Of a DNA stretch of 64,000 bases, positions 1 to 11,773 are shown piece after piece. Both the position numbers and the translations under genes were made by a program. Each line of letters opens with the position of its first letter. Within the stretch, counting starts at the first letter, position 1. The notes beneath the pieces were generated by a model. It saw only the letters and a program-made list of their open reading frames with translations. It was not told the DNA's origin and did not search any database. The DNA lies in the NCBI GenBank assembly GCA_027422505.1, contig JAPQWV010000051.1:5361501-5425500 (forward strand), read 5' to 3'. The DNA comes from Craterostigma plantagineum. Taxonomy: Eukaryota > Streptophyta > Magnoliopsida > Lamiales > Linderniaceae.

Positions 1-1319
1 GTTACTCATCGATCCGAGGACATGTGCCTTTACGAGCTGCTCGTCGCGCAGTCGCTTGTCATAAGTGGCACGAGCCTGCTCGGTTGCCCGTGCCCCTGGG
101 GCCGGCGGCAACTCGGAGTCAAGGATATACACTAGGTTCTCAATCTGAAGGAAAATCCTCAGGTTGCGAAGCCAGTCTGAATAGTTTGACCCAGTCAACC
201 TATTCTCCTTGAGTAGTATGTTTAAAGCGGTAGACATTATTAACACTGAGAGAAAAAGCTGCAGAAAATAAAAGGCAAACTATGTCGATTGTATAGATCA
301 TCAAACACGAACAAGGACTTTTATTCCGTTTGACTCCCACTATCTTTTCATAAACACCATTTTCTCCCATTGGATGTTTTGGAAGTTTCGTTGATAACTT
401 CGATAGTGGAGTTGATGTCCTCGTGGGCGGATGCAAACCCAACCTCTGTCGTTTTATTGGTTTGCAGCGGCCCACAAAGTCGTGCTCCGCACGAATCCGA
501 CCTCGTCGAATGTCTCAACTATCTTTGTCTCAGTCAGGGACCCCCGCAGATAAATCCGGAACAAGGCGATATGACTGTCTAAGTGCGATCTATTAACTTT
601 GCTCAAAACCGCACACTTGAACAATACGTTTTACCGCACAGTGTGGTCTTGGCGAGCGGTGCTAACGCACACGAGCAAATCGAAACAAAAACAAATGCAA
701 GGCGCCGGCATACCCGGAACCAAACCTTGCATTTAGGTTTCGTAACAACTTAACCCGAGCTTGATAGAAGACAGGGCATCCAATCCCTTTACTCACTTAG
801 TATTTTATGGGAGTTTGTATTCTCATAGCAAATAAAAGTTAAGCACGAGCACATAAATGCGTTAATTAAATTCCTAACCCTAGGAAAGCAATTTAAATGG
901 ACAAATGTACGGGCTATTTCTAAACTGGTCCTATTACATGGATCGTAAAACGACCCGGTCTTTGATCTCCAAACGTCGACTCGTCGTCACACGGGTCGTC
1001 GAACCCTTCAATCTCGCCTTGCGTCGAACGGCCGCCATTTTATCTAACTTATCTAATAAAGCGATAAAATACAACACGGGGGGAATTATTTCCCGAACAA
1101 CCCGAATCCATGTACATACCGGGGGGCAGCAAACGGCCCTTAAACAAATAACCCGGTTAACCTAAGCCCGCGCAAATGTCCCACATAAACATGCAACATA
1201 GAATTTTGACGCCGGGTGCCCGACCGACGTCACGAGCGACGATAGTCTCCAAACTACGTCGACCGTTCGGTCGCCACATCGGCTTTCGAGGCCTTCGGTC
1301 GAACCATGCATGAGCCATA
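1..1319 (-). mobile_element. Internal (leader) region of a truncated minus-strand LTR element
   Basis: This stretch lies just inside the primer-binding site and long LTR to its right, so it should be the untranslated leader of an LTR retrotransposon read on the minus strand. The rest of the element lies off the left edge. Open frames here are short and show no gag, protease or transposase motif I recognise. Assignment rests on position only; the exact composition is unknown. Confidence 0.45.
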
Positions 1320-1331
1320 GCTCTGATACCA
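1320..1331 (-). other. Primer-binding site, tRNA-iMet type
   Basis: Read on the minus strand this is TGGTATCAGAGC, the standard plant retrotransposon primer site complementary to the 3' end of initiator tRNA-Met. It sits directly inside the LTR boundary at 1333, which fixes the orientation of the element as minus. Confidence 0.85.
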
Positions 1332-1332
1332 C

Positions 1333-3676
1333 TGTTGGGGTGGGCCCGATTAATCGACGCCGGCCCCCGAACAGCGCAACGTGGCGATAGCGGAAGCGCG
1401 TTTTGAACCGAGCGGCGTAGGGTGCCGAATTTTCGATTTTCAACATCTAAATTCGACCTAGCGCCCTTCGGCTTCTCCAGACGGCTCAAGATACTTCCCT
1501 AAACCTCAGGAGACCACGTCTAATTCGAACTTCTCAAATTCGAATTTAATACAAATTTATTCGAATTAATAATTTCATTACAAACTAGTTCGAACAAAGC
1601 GGCAGCCGACAGTGTTTCGACTATTTGCCAACTGAAACGATTTTCGATCGATACCAAATTTTTCAGATTGATTCTACACTTCCCGACGATCGCAACGAGG
1701 GGTCTTTTGAATCATTCCGATGTTGTTTGGTATTTTTCGCAAAATCAAATCATTGGTTCAAAATTATGAGTTCGACTAAAGCGGCAGTGTGCCATCTTTC
1801 GACGGTTTAACAACCGAAACGATTTCCGATCAATACCAAAATTTCCAGATTGATTCTACACTTCCCAACTATCGTAACGATGGGTCTTTCGAATCATTTC
1901 GAGGTCGTGGTATTGTTCGTAATATCAAATCAGTAGGGTTCGAAATATACCTTCGGCGTACGTGATTACACCTCGGATGAGCGTCGCAGCGTCTAGTCTG
2001 ATTCCCGGGGCCTCCGGGCTAGATTGTCACGCCGGTATGTCCTTGATTGAACCTCCGAGACTGCTCCCAATGGCTAAACGCAGCTCGGTTCGGGCGTCGG
2101 GCTTCGTCGAACGATCCCGTGGCTTTATGTGGCATGTACAAAATGGCTTGTTGAGAGCATGTACCTTGTTTTCAACTTAGAGCACCTAAGGTTGCATGGT
2201 TACCCTTTTCACATTTATGCATGTATCTTATTTATTTTTTCCTTAGGTCATGAGGTGTCTCATTTTTCTTGTAGTAAAAATCCACTAAGGTTAGTTTATT
2301 TATATTTAACACTTGTCATGCTCCCATCAAAGCCAAGAGTATGACTCACATGCCACCTCATCCAATGTGGCAAGCTAGGAATCATACACATGTCCAAGAC
2401 CAAGTCAACATGCAAATATTTCATTTAAGCCCATGAGGTTTATAATTTATCAATTTAGTCCCTCAATTTTAAGTAATAAAATAATTAAATCCACTCTAAT
2501 TATTTTAATCACAATTGAGCCTCATTTAGTTAATTAATTAAGCACTTAAGACAATCTCAAGTCCTAATTATTCCCGTGACCGTCACCGAAATTTAACTAA
2601 ATTATGGACACCTCGTGTCAACTATGCAACTACCTCAGCGAATCCCATTCGTTAGGTTCCAGAGAAAAGCCCGCCGTTTTCGTTCAAGTTCATTACCATT
2701 TTTAAGCGCGACTCTCTAGGTCCGTCTCAACTGGCACGGGAGGAATCCGTGAGTCCCGGTATTCGCCTAGCCAATGCCGCGGTACCGAACAGATCCCAGT
2801 TGAGAACGAATTTTGATCTAATCGAAAATTCGGGCGAACCGACTAAGAGTATTCATTTAAATACATCTTGCGCCTTTCACTTGCGTCTCGGTTAGGTGAG
2901 AGCCATGTAAATGTCAAACTCACTAACCCAACACTATGTTATAATTGAGACCCAACCGATTATTTAAACTCCGCTCCGTATCTAATACGACCGAGCTATA
3001 CGTTAACCTATACGAATATAGGCAGTGAATCCCGATAGCAGTCAAAGCCCGGCAATCACCTCCGTAAAGTCAGTTGCGTTTCGTCGCTGGCCCGTGTCCC
3101 ATTTCCGAACACTTGCGAACCTAGCCAACTAGCGACAAACCGAAATCGCGAAAGCAAATCCGTCAGTGACCCTATCGGTCTGAGACTGCTATAGTCATTC
3201 GTTCAATCATTGACAACATCCTAGTCATGTGATCAAGACGAATACGAGCCGAATGTCCGAATACGCGATCTCTCCGATCACCGATATCTCCATCACGACC
3301 CACAACCTCTCAGGTAATCGGTGACACTACCGATACTATGTGGTCGTCAATGAATAATTCATATTCGGATATCTAGTCACCCACCTAGAATCCTTAGACT
3401 TACGGACTTTTTATTTAATGCTGAGATAAGGACCATCCGGTGTCTCCTCCCTCGTCCCACGAGAATCAGACGTCCAACTCAAACATTCGGGTGTTATTTA
3501 TTTATCGCACCGCCAGATGCCAAGCAGACTTTAAATTCGATAAATAAATAATAATGCCTTTATTATAATGAAAATAATATTCACTACTTTATTTTAACAG
3601 TATATACAATAAAACTGTCTATTGACCTATACATCATTGTGCGCCCTATGGAAGTCCGAGGGCACACTCCCTAACA
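1333..3676 (-). mobile_element. Long 5' LTR of the left-edge retrotransposon
   Basis: The plus strand begins TGTTGGGG at 1333 and ends CCCTAACA at 3676, an almost perfect terminal inverted pair, and the primer-binding site abuts the 1333 end. That gives an LTR of about 2.3 kb, long for plant elements but within the range of some Gypsy groups. It contains a two-unit tandem repeat of about 182 bp. The second LTR is outside the window, so the outer boundary at 3676 rests on the terminal motif alone. Confidence 0.65.
1596..1945. repeat. Two-unit tandem repeat, period about 182 bp, inside the long LTR
   Basis: Both units start with AAAGCGGCAG (1596 and 1778). They share a core containing GAAACGATTT, a GATCGATACC/GATCAATACC box and a CAGATTGATTCTACACTTCC box. 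The units have drifted, so this is an old duplication within the LTR. Confidence 0.75.
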
Positions 3677-3857
3677 CTCGGTTCGTAGCAAGGCGTGGTC
3701 GGAGAAAAGAAAGAAGGTTTCATCATTCGGTGAGTTTGGTCGTAGACGTTAATTATATTGCAATGTGTCAAGTGATACAATGTTGTTATGGATATTTTAA
3801 GATTGTACCGTTGGGAAAAGATTCATATTTGGATTCGTCGGTTTTTTAATCACTGTT

Positions 3858-4012
3858 TTTCGAATTAAATATGGAAGTTCGAATAAGTTCGAAAACATTA
3901 CTCGAATAGAATATTGTTAAAGATTCAAAGTTGACAAAAATGAACTTATTCGAGTACATTGGAAAATCGAAACCATTCGAATAGCTTATTCGAAAACGGT
4001 ATGTTATTCGAC
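3858..4012. repeat. Imperfect direct repeat, copy 1 (TTCGAATAAG-rich)
   Basis: This copy begins with TTCGAATTAAATATGGAAG and is rich in TTCGAATA and TTCGAAAA boxes. A second copy with the same order of boxes lies at 4366-4520. The spacer holds only short open frames. Confidence 0.7.
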
Positions 4013-4365
4013 CTTTTTTTTTGTAAAATTCGAATTATGATTATCTAAATACCTAGGTGTAGAAGTATCCGTATTTCGATGTTTTAGAGCCTTTACAGAG
4101 TTAATAAGTCGCTTGATAAACAAAAACAATGTTTGATAATATTCGTGACATGAGTTATAATGGAATGACAAAGACGATGTTTGATAATTACCATACAATT
4201 GACAATGTCTGTCTTCATATAAGAATACGTTTGTAGAGATTGTATCACATCTTAATTTGATATAATTTGCTTTCATGATTCTATAAAACACTAACATTAT
4301 TAAGATAAGCAACACATTTAACATTCCATCATAATAGTAATAATAAAATTTGAATTTTTAATCAT

Positions 4366-4520
4366 ATTTCGAATTAAGTATGGAAGTTCGAATAAGTTCG
4401 AAAACATCACTCGAATAATTTTAAAGATCCGAAGTTGACAAAAATGCACTTATTGAATGTGTTTGGAAAATCGAAAACATCCGAATATCTTATTCGAATA
4501 AGATATGTTATTAGAATAAC
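4366..4520. repeat. Imperfect direct repeat, copy 2 (TTCGAATAAG-rich)
   Basis: This copy matches 3858-4012 box for box, including GGAAGTTCGAATAAGTTCG, GTTGACAAAAATG and TTGGAAAATCGAAA, with small indels. It ends just before the Ulp1-like protease fragment. It may be a subterminal repeat of the same decayed transposon, which is inference. Confidence 0.7.
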
Positions 4521-4541
4521 AGAACAGTTCGAATAACAGAA

Positions 4542-5097
4542 TTAACTTGTGCTTGATGTTAATTTAACAAGATGTTGATTTACTGCTACGTATTGAAACA
4601 TCATCGGTATCACTTCATTAAGGGGTTCGAGGTATGGCTTTATCGCTCTCACATCTGAATCACTTGATCGGTCGGAGTCGAAAATCTGAATGGTTCTCTC
4701 CTTTAACCGAGTGACTAGAAGCACCCAATGACTATTATACACCAATGGTATGACAGCAACCTCTGTGGTTCCAGTGGAGTGATGGCTTATTAGGCAAATT
4801 GATTTCTCTTGTAGCGAATTGTCGTAACGAATCCATATCCCAAGGGCGAGGTTTAGCGGACTCATATTTAGCTGCTTGTGCAAAATTGGTATTCATGAAT
4901 GCTACTCGTTCCACGGGAAACACAAAGCATTCTTGCATCGCCATAAAACCCTGGAATACCTCGTTAATGTGCTGCAATAATAGCATAATATGTTATTAAA
5001 TGAAATAACTAATAGAACATATTGAGCAAAAAGAACATACCGCTTACGAAATCCAAATTTTTGGAGCAGATTGATCTTTGAAGAATTTTTTGTCATA
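4542..5097 (-). pseudogene. Ulp1-like (C48) SUMO-protease fragment, frameshifted
   Basis: The minus-strand frame at 4542-4883 contains a SHWVLLV segment followed by IQIFDS, the order of the catalytic His and Asp in Ulp1/C48 cysteine proteases. A second frame over 4735-4986 carries the upstream part (FMNTNFAQAAKYES and following). The two parts lie in different frames that overlap, so the reading frame is broken near 4780-4880. No Cys-containing C-terminal part is seen. Plant Mutator-like elements often carry such genes. The flanking TTCGAATAA repeats suggest a decayed transposon copy. It is unlikely to be functional. Confidence 0.6.
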
Positions 5098-5099
5098 AG

Positions 5100-5602
5100 C
5101 CTGTATTATGCCTGCAACATAAACGCAAACATTGCCTTCTGAACACTGGCATATCGAACTGTAATACCCGAGTCCCATAAGTAGCCGGTCAATAAATTAC
5201 ATACATATTATATGATACTGCATGGTACATGTTTTGCAATATTATATGTGCCTATATGACTATGTGCTACATGTTATAGGTATTTTATGTGATATATGAC
5301 TTATGTGATGTTATTATTAGGAGTTGGGAAAATTTGGGTAATTATGGAGAGAATAGGATTCGACCGATCACAATAAATGTTGAATGTCGCCGATGAAATG
5401 AAATGTAAGCCAGTTATAATCGGGTGATCATGGCATGACCTTTGGTTATCTAATTAAGACCAAAATCGGTCAACTTCAATGTAGGAAATCGGACAACACA
5501 TAGAGTTAGATTAGACCAATTATAATTTAGGTAAACTCAATAAGATAGAATATATTAAAAACAAACGTTGCTTAGATTAGAGGAAAGTTTGTCACCTTCT
5601 TG
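5100..5602. other. Intergenic, no feature recognised
   Basis: AT-rich sequence between the Ulp1-like fragment and the LINE poly(A) end. I see no open frame with recognisable motifs and no clear repeat ends. Confidence 0.4.
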
Positions 5603-5644
5603 TCTTTTTTTTTTGGTAAAGAAAATTCATTACCCAAGCATCAT

Positions 5645-6495
5645 TTATACAATGTCACACACACATCTACAGCAGCTATCTATTCCCAGGACCAAACATT
5701 TGTTAAGAGTTAGATCACTCAATCCCATTGTGACACAGATGCTCCAAAAACTGCTTGTCCCTGTTCGACTTAAATGTTTTGCAATAGTACGGCATTCTCC
5801 ATCAAATACCCCTGTAAATTGCCATTGCGACCGCAAAGGGTGTCGAGACTTCATTTCCATCCGAGTGAACCCTTCGATTTCTTTCCCTCCATATATGGTA
5901 AATGATCGCAACAATAAAAGCAACTTGGATTTTATACCTGGTGCACTTCTTGCGAGATAATTTCTAAAGCCAACAGCTCCAATTCGCCATAAAGAGAGGG
6001 TCATAATCGATCTGCACCCAAGCAGCAGTCTTTAATACCACCTGTTTGCTAAAGGGGCAAGCAAAAAATAATAGATTCATCCACACTACAACAGATTCTA
6101 CAGAGAGGGTTGAGCACTGTTATCTTCCACTATTTCAGCCTCTCGAAAGTTAGCAGTTTCATCCATAGCACCAACCACGAAATAATACTATGCTTACGTA
6201 TATTTAATCTATTCCAGACCACAGTACTAAAACTCCAACTTTGTCGCTCCTTTTTCAACCACAAATACCCTGAATTCACATTATATACTCCATTGCTCGA
6301 AGGTTCCCACCTTCTAAGTCTATACCCATCTCTGAATAAACTTTTAATACGATTAAGCTTTCTCCAGAACCAGCAACAGTCCAAAGGTGGCTTGTGGTCC
6401 CAAAATTCTGATTCCTTGAGGTAAATTCCACTCACCCATCTCACCCAAAGCTTGTCAACTTTCGAGGCTAGGTCCCATATTTGTATCCCAACCAA
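5645..6495 (-). pseudogene. LINE 3' part: zf-RVT-like region and C-terminal tail
   Basis: Two minus-strand frames continue the LINE coding sequence past the RT: 6130-6495 with the zf-RVT-type WSFSTVVWNRLNIRKHSI segment, and 5645-6004 with a basic tail (FTIYGGKEIEGFTRMEMKSR). They are in different frames from each other, with stops between. The region ends in the 3' UTR and poly(A) at about 5603. Confidence 0.65.
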
Positions 6496-6510
6496 TGCAT
6501 TTATTCCAAA

Positions 6511-7235
6511 TCAAGTTGTTTTTATTGCTAAGCCCACCTGTTGATTTAGAATCACATACTTGGTCCCAGTTGACAAGCCCTGTGCATGAGCCACCAATGC
6601 TCCCGCTCCCTTCCATAGATACTCCCTGCAAAGTTGGTCTATCCTATTCAAGACTGATTTAGGTAATAGAAAGATCCTCCCCCAATAACCATGACATGCT
6701 AGGAGCACCGAGTTAATAAGACATATTCTCCCCGCGTATGATAGATGTCTCGACGCCCAATTCCTTATCCTTGCAGTAATCTTATCAACCAGAGACTGCC
6801 AAGTAGCTTTTGTCCATTTGGTAGGAGAGATAGGGACCCCGGGATACTTCAATGGAAACTCCCCCTTTTGGAAACCTGCTATTTGTTGCAACTCTTCTGA
6901 AGTTTTTAGAGATACGCCAGCACTAAAGATATTCGATTTGTTAGGGTTAGCAGATAAACCAGATACCACATAAAAATGGTTAAGCACCCTTTTAACTACA
7001 GCAATAGCCCCATGTGTACCCTTACAAAATACTAATAGGTCATCTGCAAAGCATAGATTAATCACTTTGAGGTCCTTGCACTGTGGGTGGAAACGAAAGT
7101 CTTTGTGCAATGATTCCAACCGAAACTTCCTAGAGAGATACTCCATAGCAATGACAAACAACAAGGCTGATAATGGGTCACCTTGCCTCAGCCCTCTTTT
7201 CCCTTTAAATAAAGCTCCAAAATGCCCATATAGTC
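6511..7235 (-). pseudogene. LINE reverse transcriptase domain
   Basis: The frame carries the RT palm motifs RQGDPLS, FADDLLVF (a variant of YADD) and the SGLSANPNKS motif typical of plant L1 elements. A conserved stretch follows (FPLKYPGVPIS, ARIRNWASRHLSYAGR). It would copy LINE RNA at the nicked target. It is open for roughly 220 codons, but upstream endonuclease and RT fingers are absent and the frame ends before the zf-RVT block, so it is a remnant. Confidence 0.85.
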
Positions 7236-7469
7236 ATGGGCAAATAAAAAAGTACTAGATAGATAAAACCTGGGTTGCCTCCCAAGAAGCGCTTCATTTA
7301 CCGTCTTTAGCCGGACGTGCTTTCGTTCGCTTAAGGTGGCTGGAATAGATACAATACCTCCTTTTTGCTTAAGTCTCCCTCTCATACATCCAAACCTTGG
7401 AGTTGTCGCTTTCCGCCGGGCAGCGGTTTCAACTCTAGTGGCGGTCGCTTCTCGACCGAGCTGTTGTCC

Positions 7470-8101
7470 TTAACTTCTTTGTTGTTCTTTGCCGATGGTC
7501 ATCGTGCGCTCATTGACTTTCTCCTTGCTCAAAACCTGTGATAGACCTTGCACAGAAAAGTGAAAATCGTGCTTAAAGGCATCTAAATAATAACACTTAT
7601 CGTCATGCTCATTATTCTTTTTCATCGAATCGGCCATATTAAACGTAAATTTTTCACTATCTACCGTCAAAGTTAACGTTCCATTCCTAACATCTATCAC
7701 AGTCTCGCCTGTGGCTAAGAACGGTCTATCTAAAATCAGGGGGACGTTTTCATCTCCTCCATATCTAAAATAATGAAATCAGCAGGAATCACAAATTTAT
7801 CGACCTTGACTAGGACATCCTCGATAACACCTAGAGGGTATTTTAATGATCTATCGACCAATTGAATACTCATTCTACTGGATCGTGGTTCACCTAATCC
7901 TAAGTGCTTAAACATGGAGTACGGTATCAAATTTATACTAGCGTCTATATCAGCTAAAGCATGCTCAACTACTAAATCGCCTATCAGACTGGGAGCAGTA
8001 AAACTCCCTGGGTCCTTGAGCTTTTTCAGTATCTTGCTCTGGAGTATCGCCGAACACTCTCTCGTAGATATACAGTGGAGACGTGTTCGAGCTTTCGTCA
8101 A
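7470..8101 (-). pseudogene. Athila-type aspartic protease (retropepsin-like), broken
   Basis: The frame at 7736-8101 has the retropepsin pattern: ALADIDASINLIPYSMF as the active-site segment, then LGLGEPRSSRMSIQLVDRS and VLVKVDKFVIPADFIILDME. Most relatives have DxGAS at the catalytic site; here the glycine position is Asp (DIDAS). The rest (FLATGETVIDVRNGTLTLTV and following) continues in another frame down to 7470, so the frame breaks near 7745. It would process Gag-Pol in a particle, but it is very likely inactive. Confidence 0.75.
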
Positions 8102-9860
8102 TTTGTCAGCAAGTCCTTCAGGAACTTCGCAAAACTGGGCATCTGCATAATAGCTTCAACAAATGGTATGTTAATATGTAATTCTTTGCACATACCCATA
8201 AATCAGCTAAACAATGCCTCGTCTTTGTCCTTATCCAAACGAGCTTGGATACGAAATCTTCGACTGGTATGGCTTTACGAATGGTCGCGTCTTTCCTTTG
8301 TCATCCTTCACCTTCTCGACTTCGTCGCCCTTGCTTTCCTCCACTTCTGGCTCGTCTCGGTCCTCGAAATCAGCTTTCTCCTTTGAATTCGCCTTGGCGG
8401 GTACTTCTTGCAATTTTCTCCCATTCCTCAGGGTTACCGCGTTGCAATACTCCTTAGGATTTGTCTCGGTGTAGCTCGGGAGTGATCCTTGATTTCTCCC
8501 CGCCGGTTGCTTCGCTAACTGGCCCACTTGTTGCTCCAACTTCTTAATCGATGCGTCTGTGTTCTGAGCACGTCTGTCGTTCGCTTCAAGGTACTCCTAC
8601 ATCTTCGTCAATCGACTCTCGTGGGCCGCGGTGGTTTGGCTGAAATTTGTGAGGAGCGTCTTCATCATGTCCTTCATCTCCCTCATATCATCAGATCATG
8701 ATCCCACGGATGCATTCTGATACTGTCGTGGTGGTTCGCCTTGGAAACCAGACGGTCTGGGCTGAAATCCCGGTGGTCCTTGCCCGTGGTTGTTGGGATT
8801 CCCGTACGCTAGATTCGGGTGCACTCAAGGTTGGAAACCTCGCTGCCCCTGATAGTTTCCTATGTAATCTACGTGCTCCAGCGACTGCCCCAGTTGGCAT
8901 TCGAACATCTCGTGGGCTGTGCCACAGATCCCACACAGTGGTAGGTACGGTGTTTAATGCGATAGTATGGTGGTCGTCACGGCGTTCACGAGCTGTGTCT
9001 GTGCGGATTTCGGAAGTAGTGCGCCAATTACCGTATGCAGCTGAGAGTTCGTAGCCACAATTTGTTGCTGGAGCGCCTCGAATTTGGCATTCGTGGCCGT
9101 CTTCTCGCTCACTCTTAATACACCTGGCGTTTTCATCCTCGTGTTTCCCCTCATGAAACTGTTCCTCGAGTAGTCCTCAATCAGATTCCAAGCATCGGTC
9201 GTACTAAGTTTCACGAGCCCTCCTCATGCGGCTCCGTCTAACATGTGAACGGTCTGGTCATTGAGCCCATCATGGAATCGGTTGATCTGGACTGCATTCG
9301 ACATTCCGTGCTGGGGGCACTTCTTCAGTAGCGCCTTGTATCGCTCTCATACCTCGTACAGGTTTTCTGAATCCTTCTGGCGGACAAAGGAGATCTCCGT
9401 CTTCAACCTTAGCACCTTTGATAATGGGAAGTAGTGGCTGATGAATGCAGCTCGCATCATCTCCCATGTAGTGATCGATCGGGTGGGAACATCTCCAACC
9501 AATCCTTCGCTCTGAACTTCAACAAGAATGGGAATAGCATCAGTTTGATTGCATCGCCCGTGACTCCATTGATCTTGACGGTGTCTGTCACCATCAAAAA
9601 GGCCTTCAGGTGTGAGTATGTATCGTCGAGCCGTCTGGAAAATCATCTGAAGCCAAGAATGCTTCAGCTCGAAGTTGTTGTTCTTGATCGGCGGGATAAC
9701 TATCACCGACTCCATACCGCCTATTGCACCGTTCTTGAGCAAAGCTTGTAGCGATTGCTCATCCTCTGGAATGTTATGGACAGGCACTCTATGGTCCGCC
9801 ATTCTCACTTCTGTATCTGGGCTATCTACGGATGCCTCTATGCGAGAATTTTGGGTCGGT
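8100..9860 (-). pseudogene. Athila-like gag, frameshifted
   Basis: The N-terminal part lies at 9347-9808 and contains VIVIPPIKNNNFELK and the Retrotrans_gag core TTWEMMRAAFISHYFPLSK. The next block (about 9215-9345) is in another frame. A zinc-knuckle-like CGICGTAHEMFEC (C-x2-C-x4-H-x4-C) lies near 8893-8931. The C-terminal block (8231-8539) contains EYCNAVTLRNGRKL, a conserved gag/protease linker of plant Gypsy elements. Several frameshifts and stops make the gene non-functional. The product would form the capsid and bind RNA. Confidence 0.7.
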
Positions 9861-10193
9861 TCCTGAGTTGTCCTCTGAGTAGCTGACTAAAGGTTCCTAA
9901 GAGCTTGTGGTCGCTCCTTCGGTGTCGTACTTGAGTTGCCTTCGTACTTTCGCTCAAAATCTAGGTCTGCGTCAACAATGGGACCCGATGGATGACTTCC
10001 GATCATTCACTGCTGAATCGTACCTTCAATAAGCAGAAACAAAAATTAGCAAAGAAACAGATAAACACGTCGAAGAAACAATGAAAGTAGTATTATTATA
10101 GAAAACACAAATAACGAAAATAATGAAAAACTAAGAAAACGTCAAATAAAGTGGCTAAAGTACCGAACTATGGTGTTCCTAATATCAATCTAT

Positions 10194-10211
10194 TCCCCGG
10201 CAACGGTGCCA
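10194..10211 (-). other. Primer-binding site, tRNA-Asp type
   Basis: On the minus strand this reads TGGCACCGTTGCCGGGGA, one change from the tRNA-Asp-complementary site used by Athila/Calypso-type elements. It lies about 6 bases inside the LTR end at 10218 and supports the Athila-like assignment. Confidence 0.8.
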
Positions 10212-10217
10212 AAAAAT

Positions 10218-11773
10218 TGATCGACACGCGGTGTATTAATGTAAAGTGCAAGTGCGACAAGTGATAAATAAAACGAATACTTAATTTCTATCACTGGCAT
10301 GCGATAGGCAATGGACCTATCGTTAGCAGTGTAGCAAAGTGAGTAAACGAGTATCGAACACAATGAATAAACTTGATTACTAGTAATAACCAAACGACTC
10401 GATATCTAGCCTAAATAAAGTACGCAGATTGTTTTACGAACTAACCTAACAGACCAATCCTAAAGCAACGAGGGATTAAGAGAAACGACTAAAAACTTAT
10501 GTGAGTGCTTTCAAATAATAAAGATGTGCTCGGATTCGAATCCCGCTAGGTGCTATTGATCTAAGACATAAATAATCATTCATACGTGATCTTGACTAAG
10601 TCGCAGTAATTTCCTACCCACTCACGAATTTATTGTCGCCCTAAACGCTCGCGGGGATCTAAAATTCAGTAATTACTAACGGCGAGGATCGAATATTTGC
10701 TTTCGCCCTATAATTGAACCCTATCTTCTACGAAGGGCCTAATCATTGTTTAGATGTCGCCTTAAATGATTTTCACTTTAACATAGAGACATATTAACGT
10801 GAAGAAACAATTTCATAGATAGATAAATAGTCAAACACATGAGTCACGATAAACATATGTCTTAAATACGATTCGACCTAGCGTTCATCTAATCCCAAAC
10901 ACATAAGGGATTTAGCTACTCATAATTAATGGGAAAACAATGAACGAAATAGAAAACAGGGAAGGAAGACTCATGATCTTGATGTACTGATGGATCTGAG
11001 ATGGTATCGTGGATGATCTCCGTTCCTCATTCAATTCGGCGTGATTTCGTCTTTGATCCCTCTCTTGTGCTTCACGAGTGGGATTCTCCATTCTTGGCGT
11101 CTCTTTTCGTCTCTGATGGATTAGGGTTGAGCCTGATCGGTATCCCATCTTGTTTAATCGAAATTGGGCTTTTATACTGCAGTTTGCCACTTTCACGGCC
11201 CGGGACATGGGCTTTCACGGCCGTGACTCTGTCGGGGCACAAAATGAGCTCACTGCCCTACTTCACGGCCTAGGATAGCACATTCAGGCCGTGACGCTTT
11301 CGGCAGGTTTGCGGCAGTTCCTTGTTTCACGCAGATCAAGAAGTAAACGATGTCCAATTGACCTGAAATTTTGACCATAGATAGAAGACTCGCCAATCTT
11401 GATTTTAACCAAAGGTATTCTCAATCCGAGGTCTGAATTGGGATATATGAAATTTTTTATGCTTCTGTTACTTTGAGTCACGGCCAGGAACACAAGGTGT
11501 CACGGTCGTGACTATACGAAACCTTGCTTTCGCACATTCATCACGGCCTCGTGCATAGGGTGTCACGGCCTGAGGCTTCACTGGCGTCTTCATACTTGAT
11601 CCGTTTTGCCTCGTTTTCGCTCCTTTTTCACTCCTTTTCGCCCGATTGCCATCCTAAGGTCCTATAAAGTGCAAAGAGGTGTAAATAGACCATATAAATG
11701 CATGAAACAATGAAGAATACTCTATTATGATCCAAATAACTAGTACAATAAACGTATTAGTAGACGTTTATCA
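10218..11773 (-). mobile_element. 5' LTR of the Athila-like element
   Basis: The left boundary is set by the primer site and a TGATCGAC start at 10218. The right boundary is set by GTTTATCA at 11773, giving TGAT/ATCA ends and about 1.56 kb. It contains several CACGGCC(GTGA) boxes between 11190 and 11570, which look like a decayed short repeat. No partner LTR is present for comparison. Confidence 0.6.

Larger units (their letters stand above)
5603..7240 (-). mobile_element. LINE (L1-type) retrotransposon, 5'-truncated, decayed
   Basis: On the minus strand this holds the C-terminal half of a LINE polyprotein: reverse transcriptase, then a zf-RVT-like region, then a 3' tail running into poly(A) (poly(T) on plus at about 5603-5612). 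The RT part reads GKRGLRQGDPLSALLF near 7140-7205, followed by FADDLLVF. The zf-RVT part (6130-6495) contains VWNRLNIRKHSIISWLVLW. Frames shift between the three blocks and a stop lies upstream of the RT block. The 5' part is missing, as usual for LINE insertions, and its right edge abuts an Athila-like fragment at about 7256. No target duplication was found. Confidence 0.85.
7256..11773 (-). mobile_element. Athila-like Gypsy LTR element, 5' half, minus strand
   Basis: From right to left on the minus strand: 5' LTR (10218-11773), tRNA-Asp-type primer site (10194-10211), leader, gag (about 8100-9860) and aspartic protease (7470-8101). The stretch at 7266-7300 is a conserved block (GGTTGCCTCCCAAGAAGCGC) often seen after the protease in plant Gypsy elements. 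RT, RNase H and integrase are absent: the element stops at about 7256 next to the LINE. No 3' LTR is found in the window. Confidence 0.75.

Noticed and set aside
1157..1489. Minus-strand frames across the primer site and LTR end
   Set aside because: They cross the LTR/primer-site boundary and carry no gag or pol motif.
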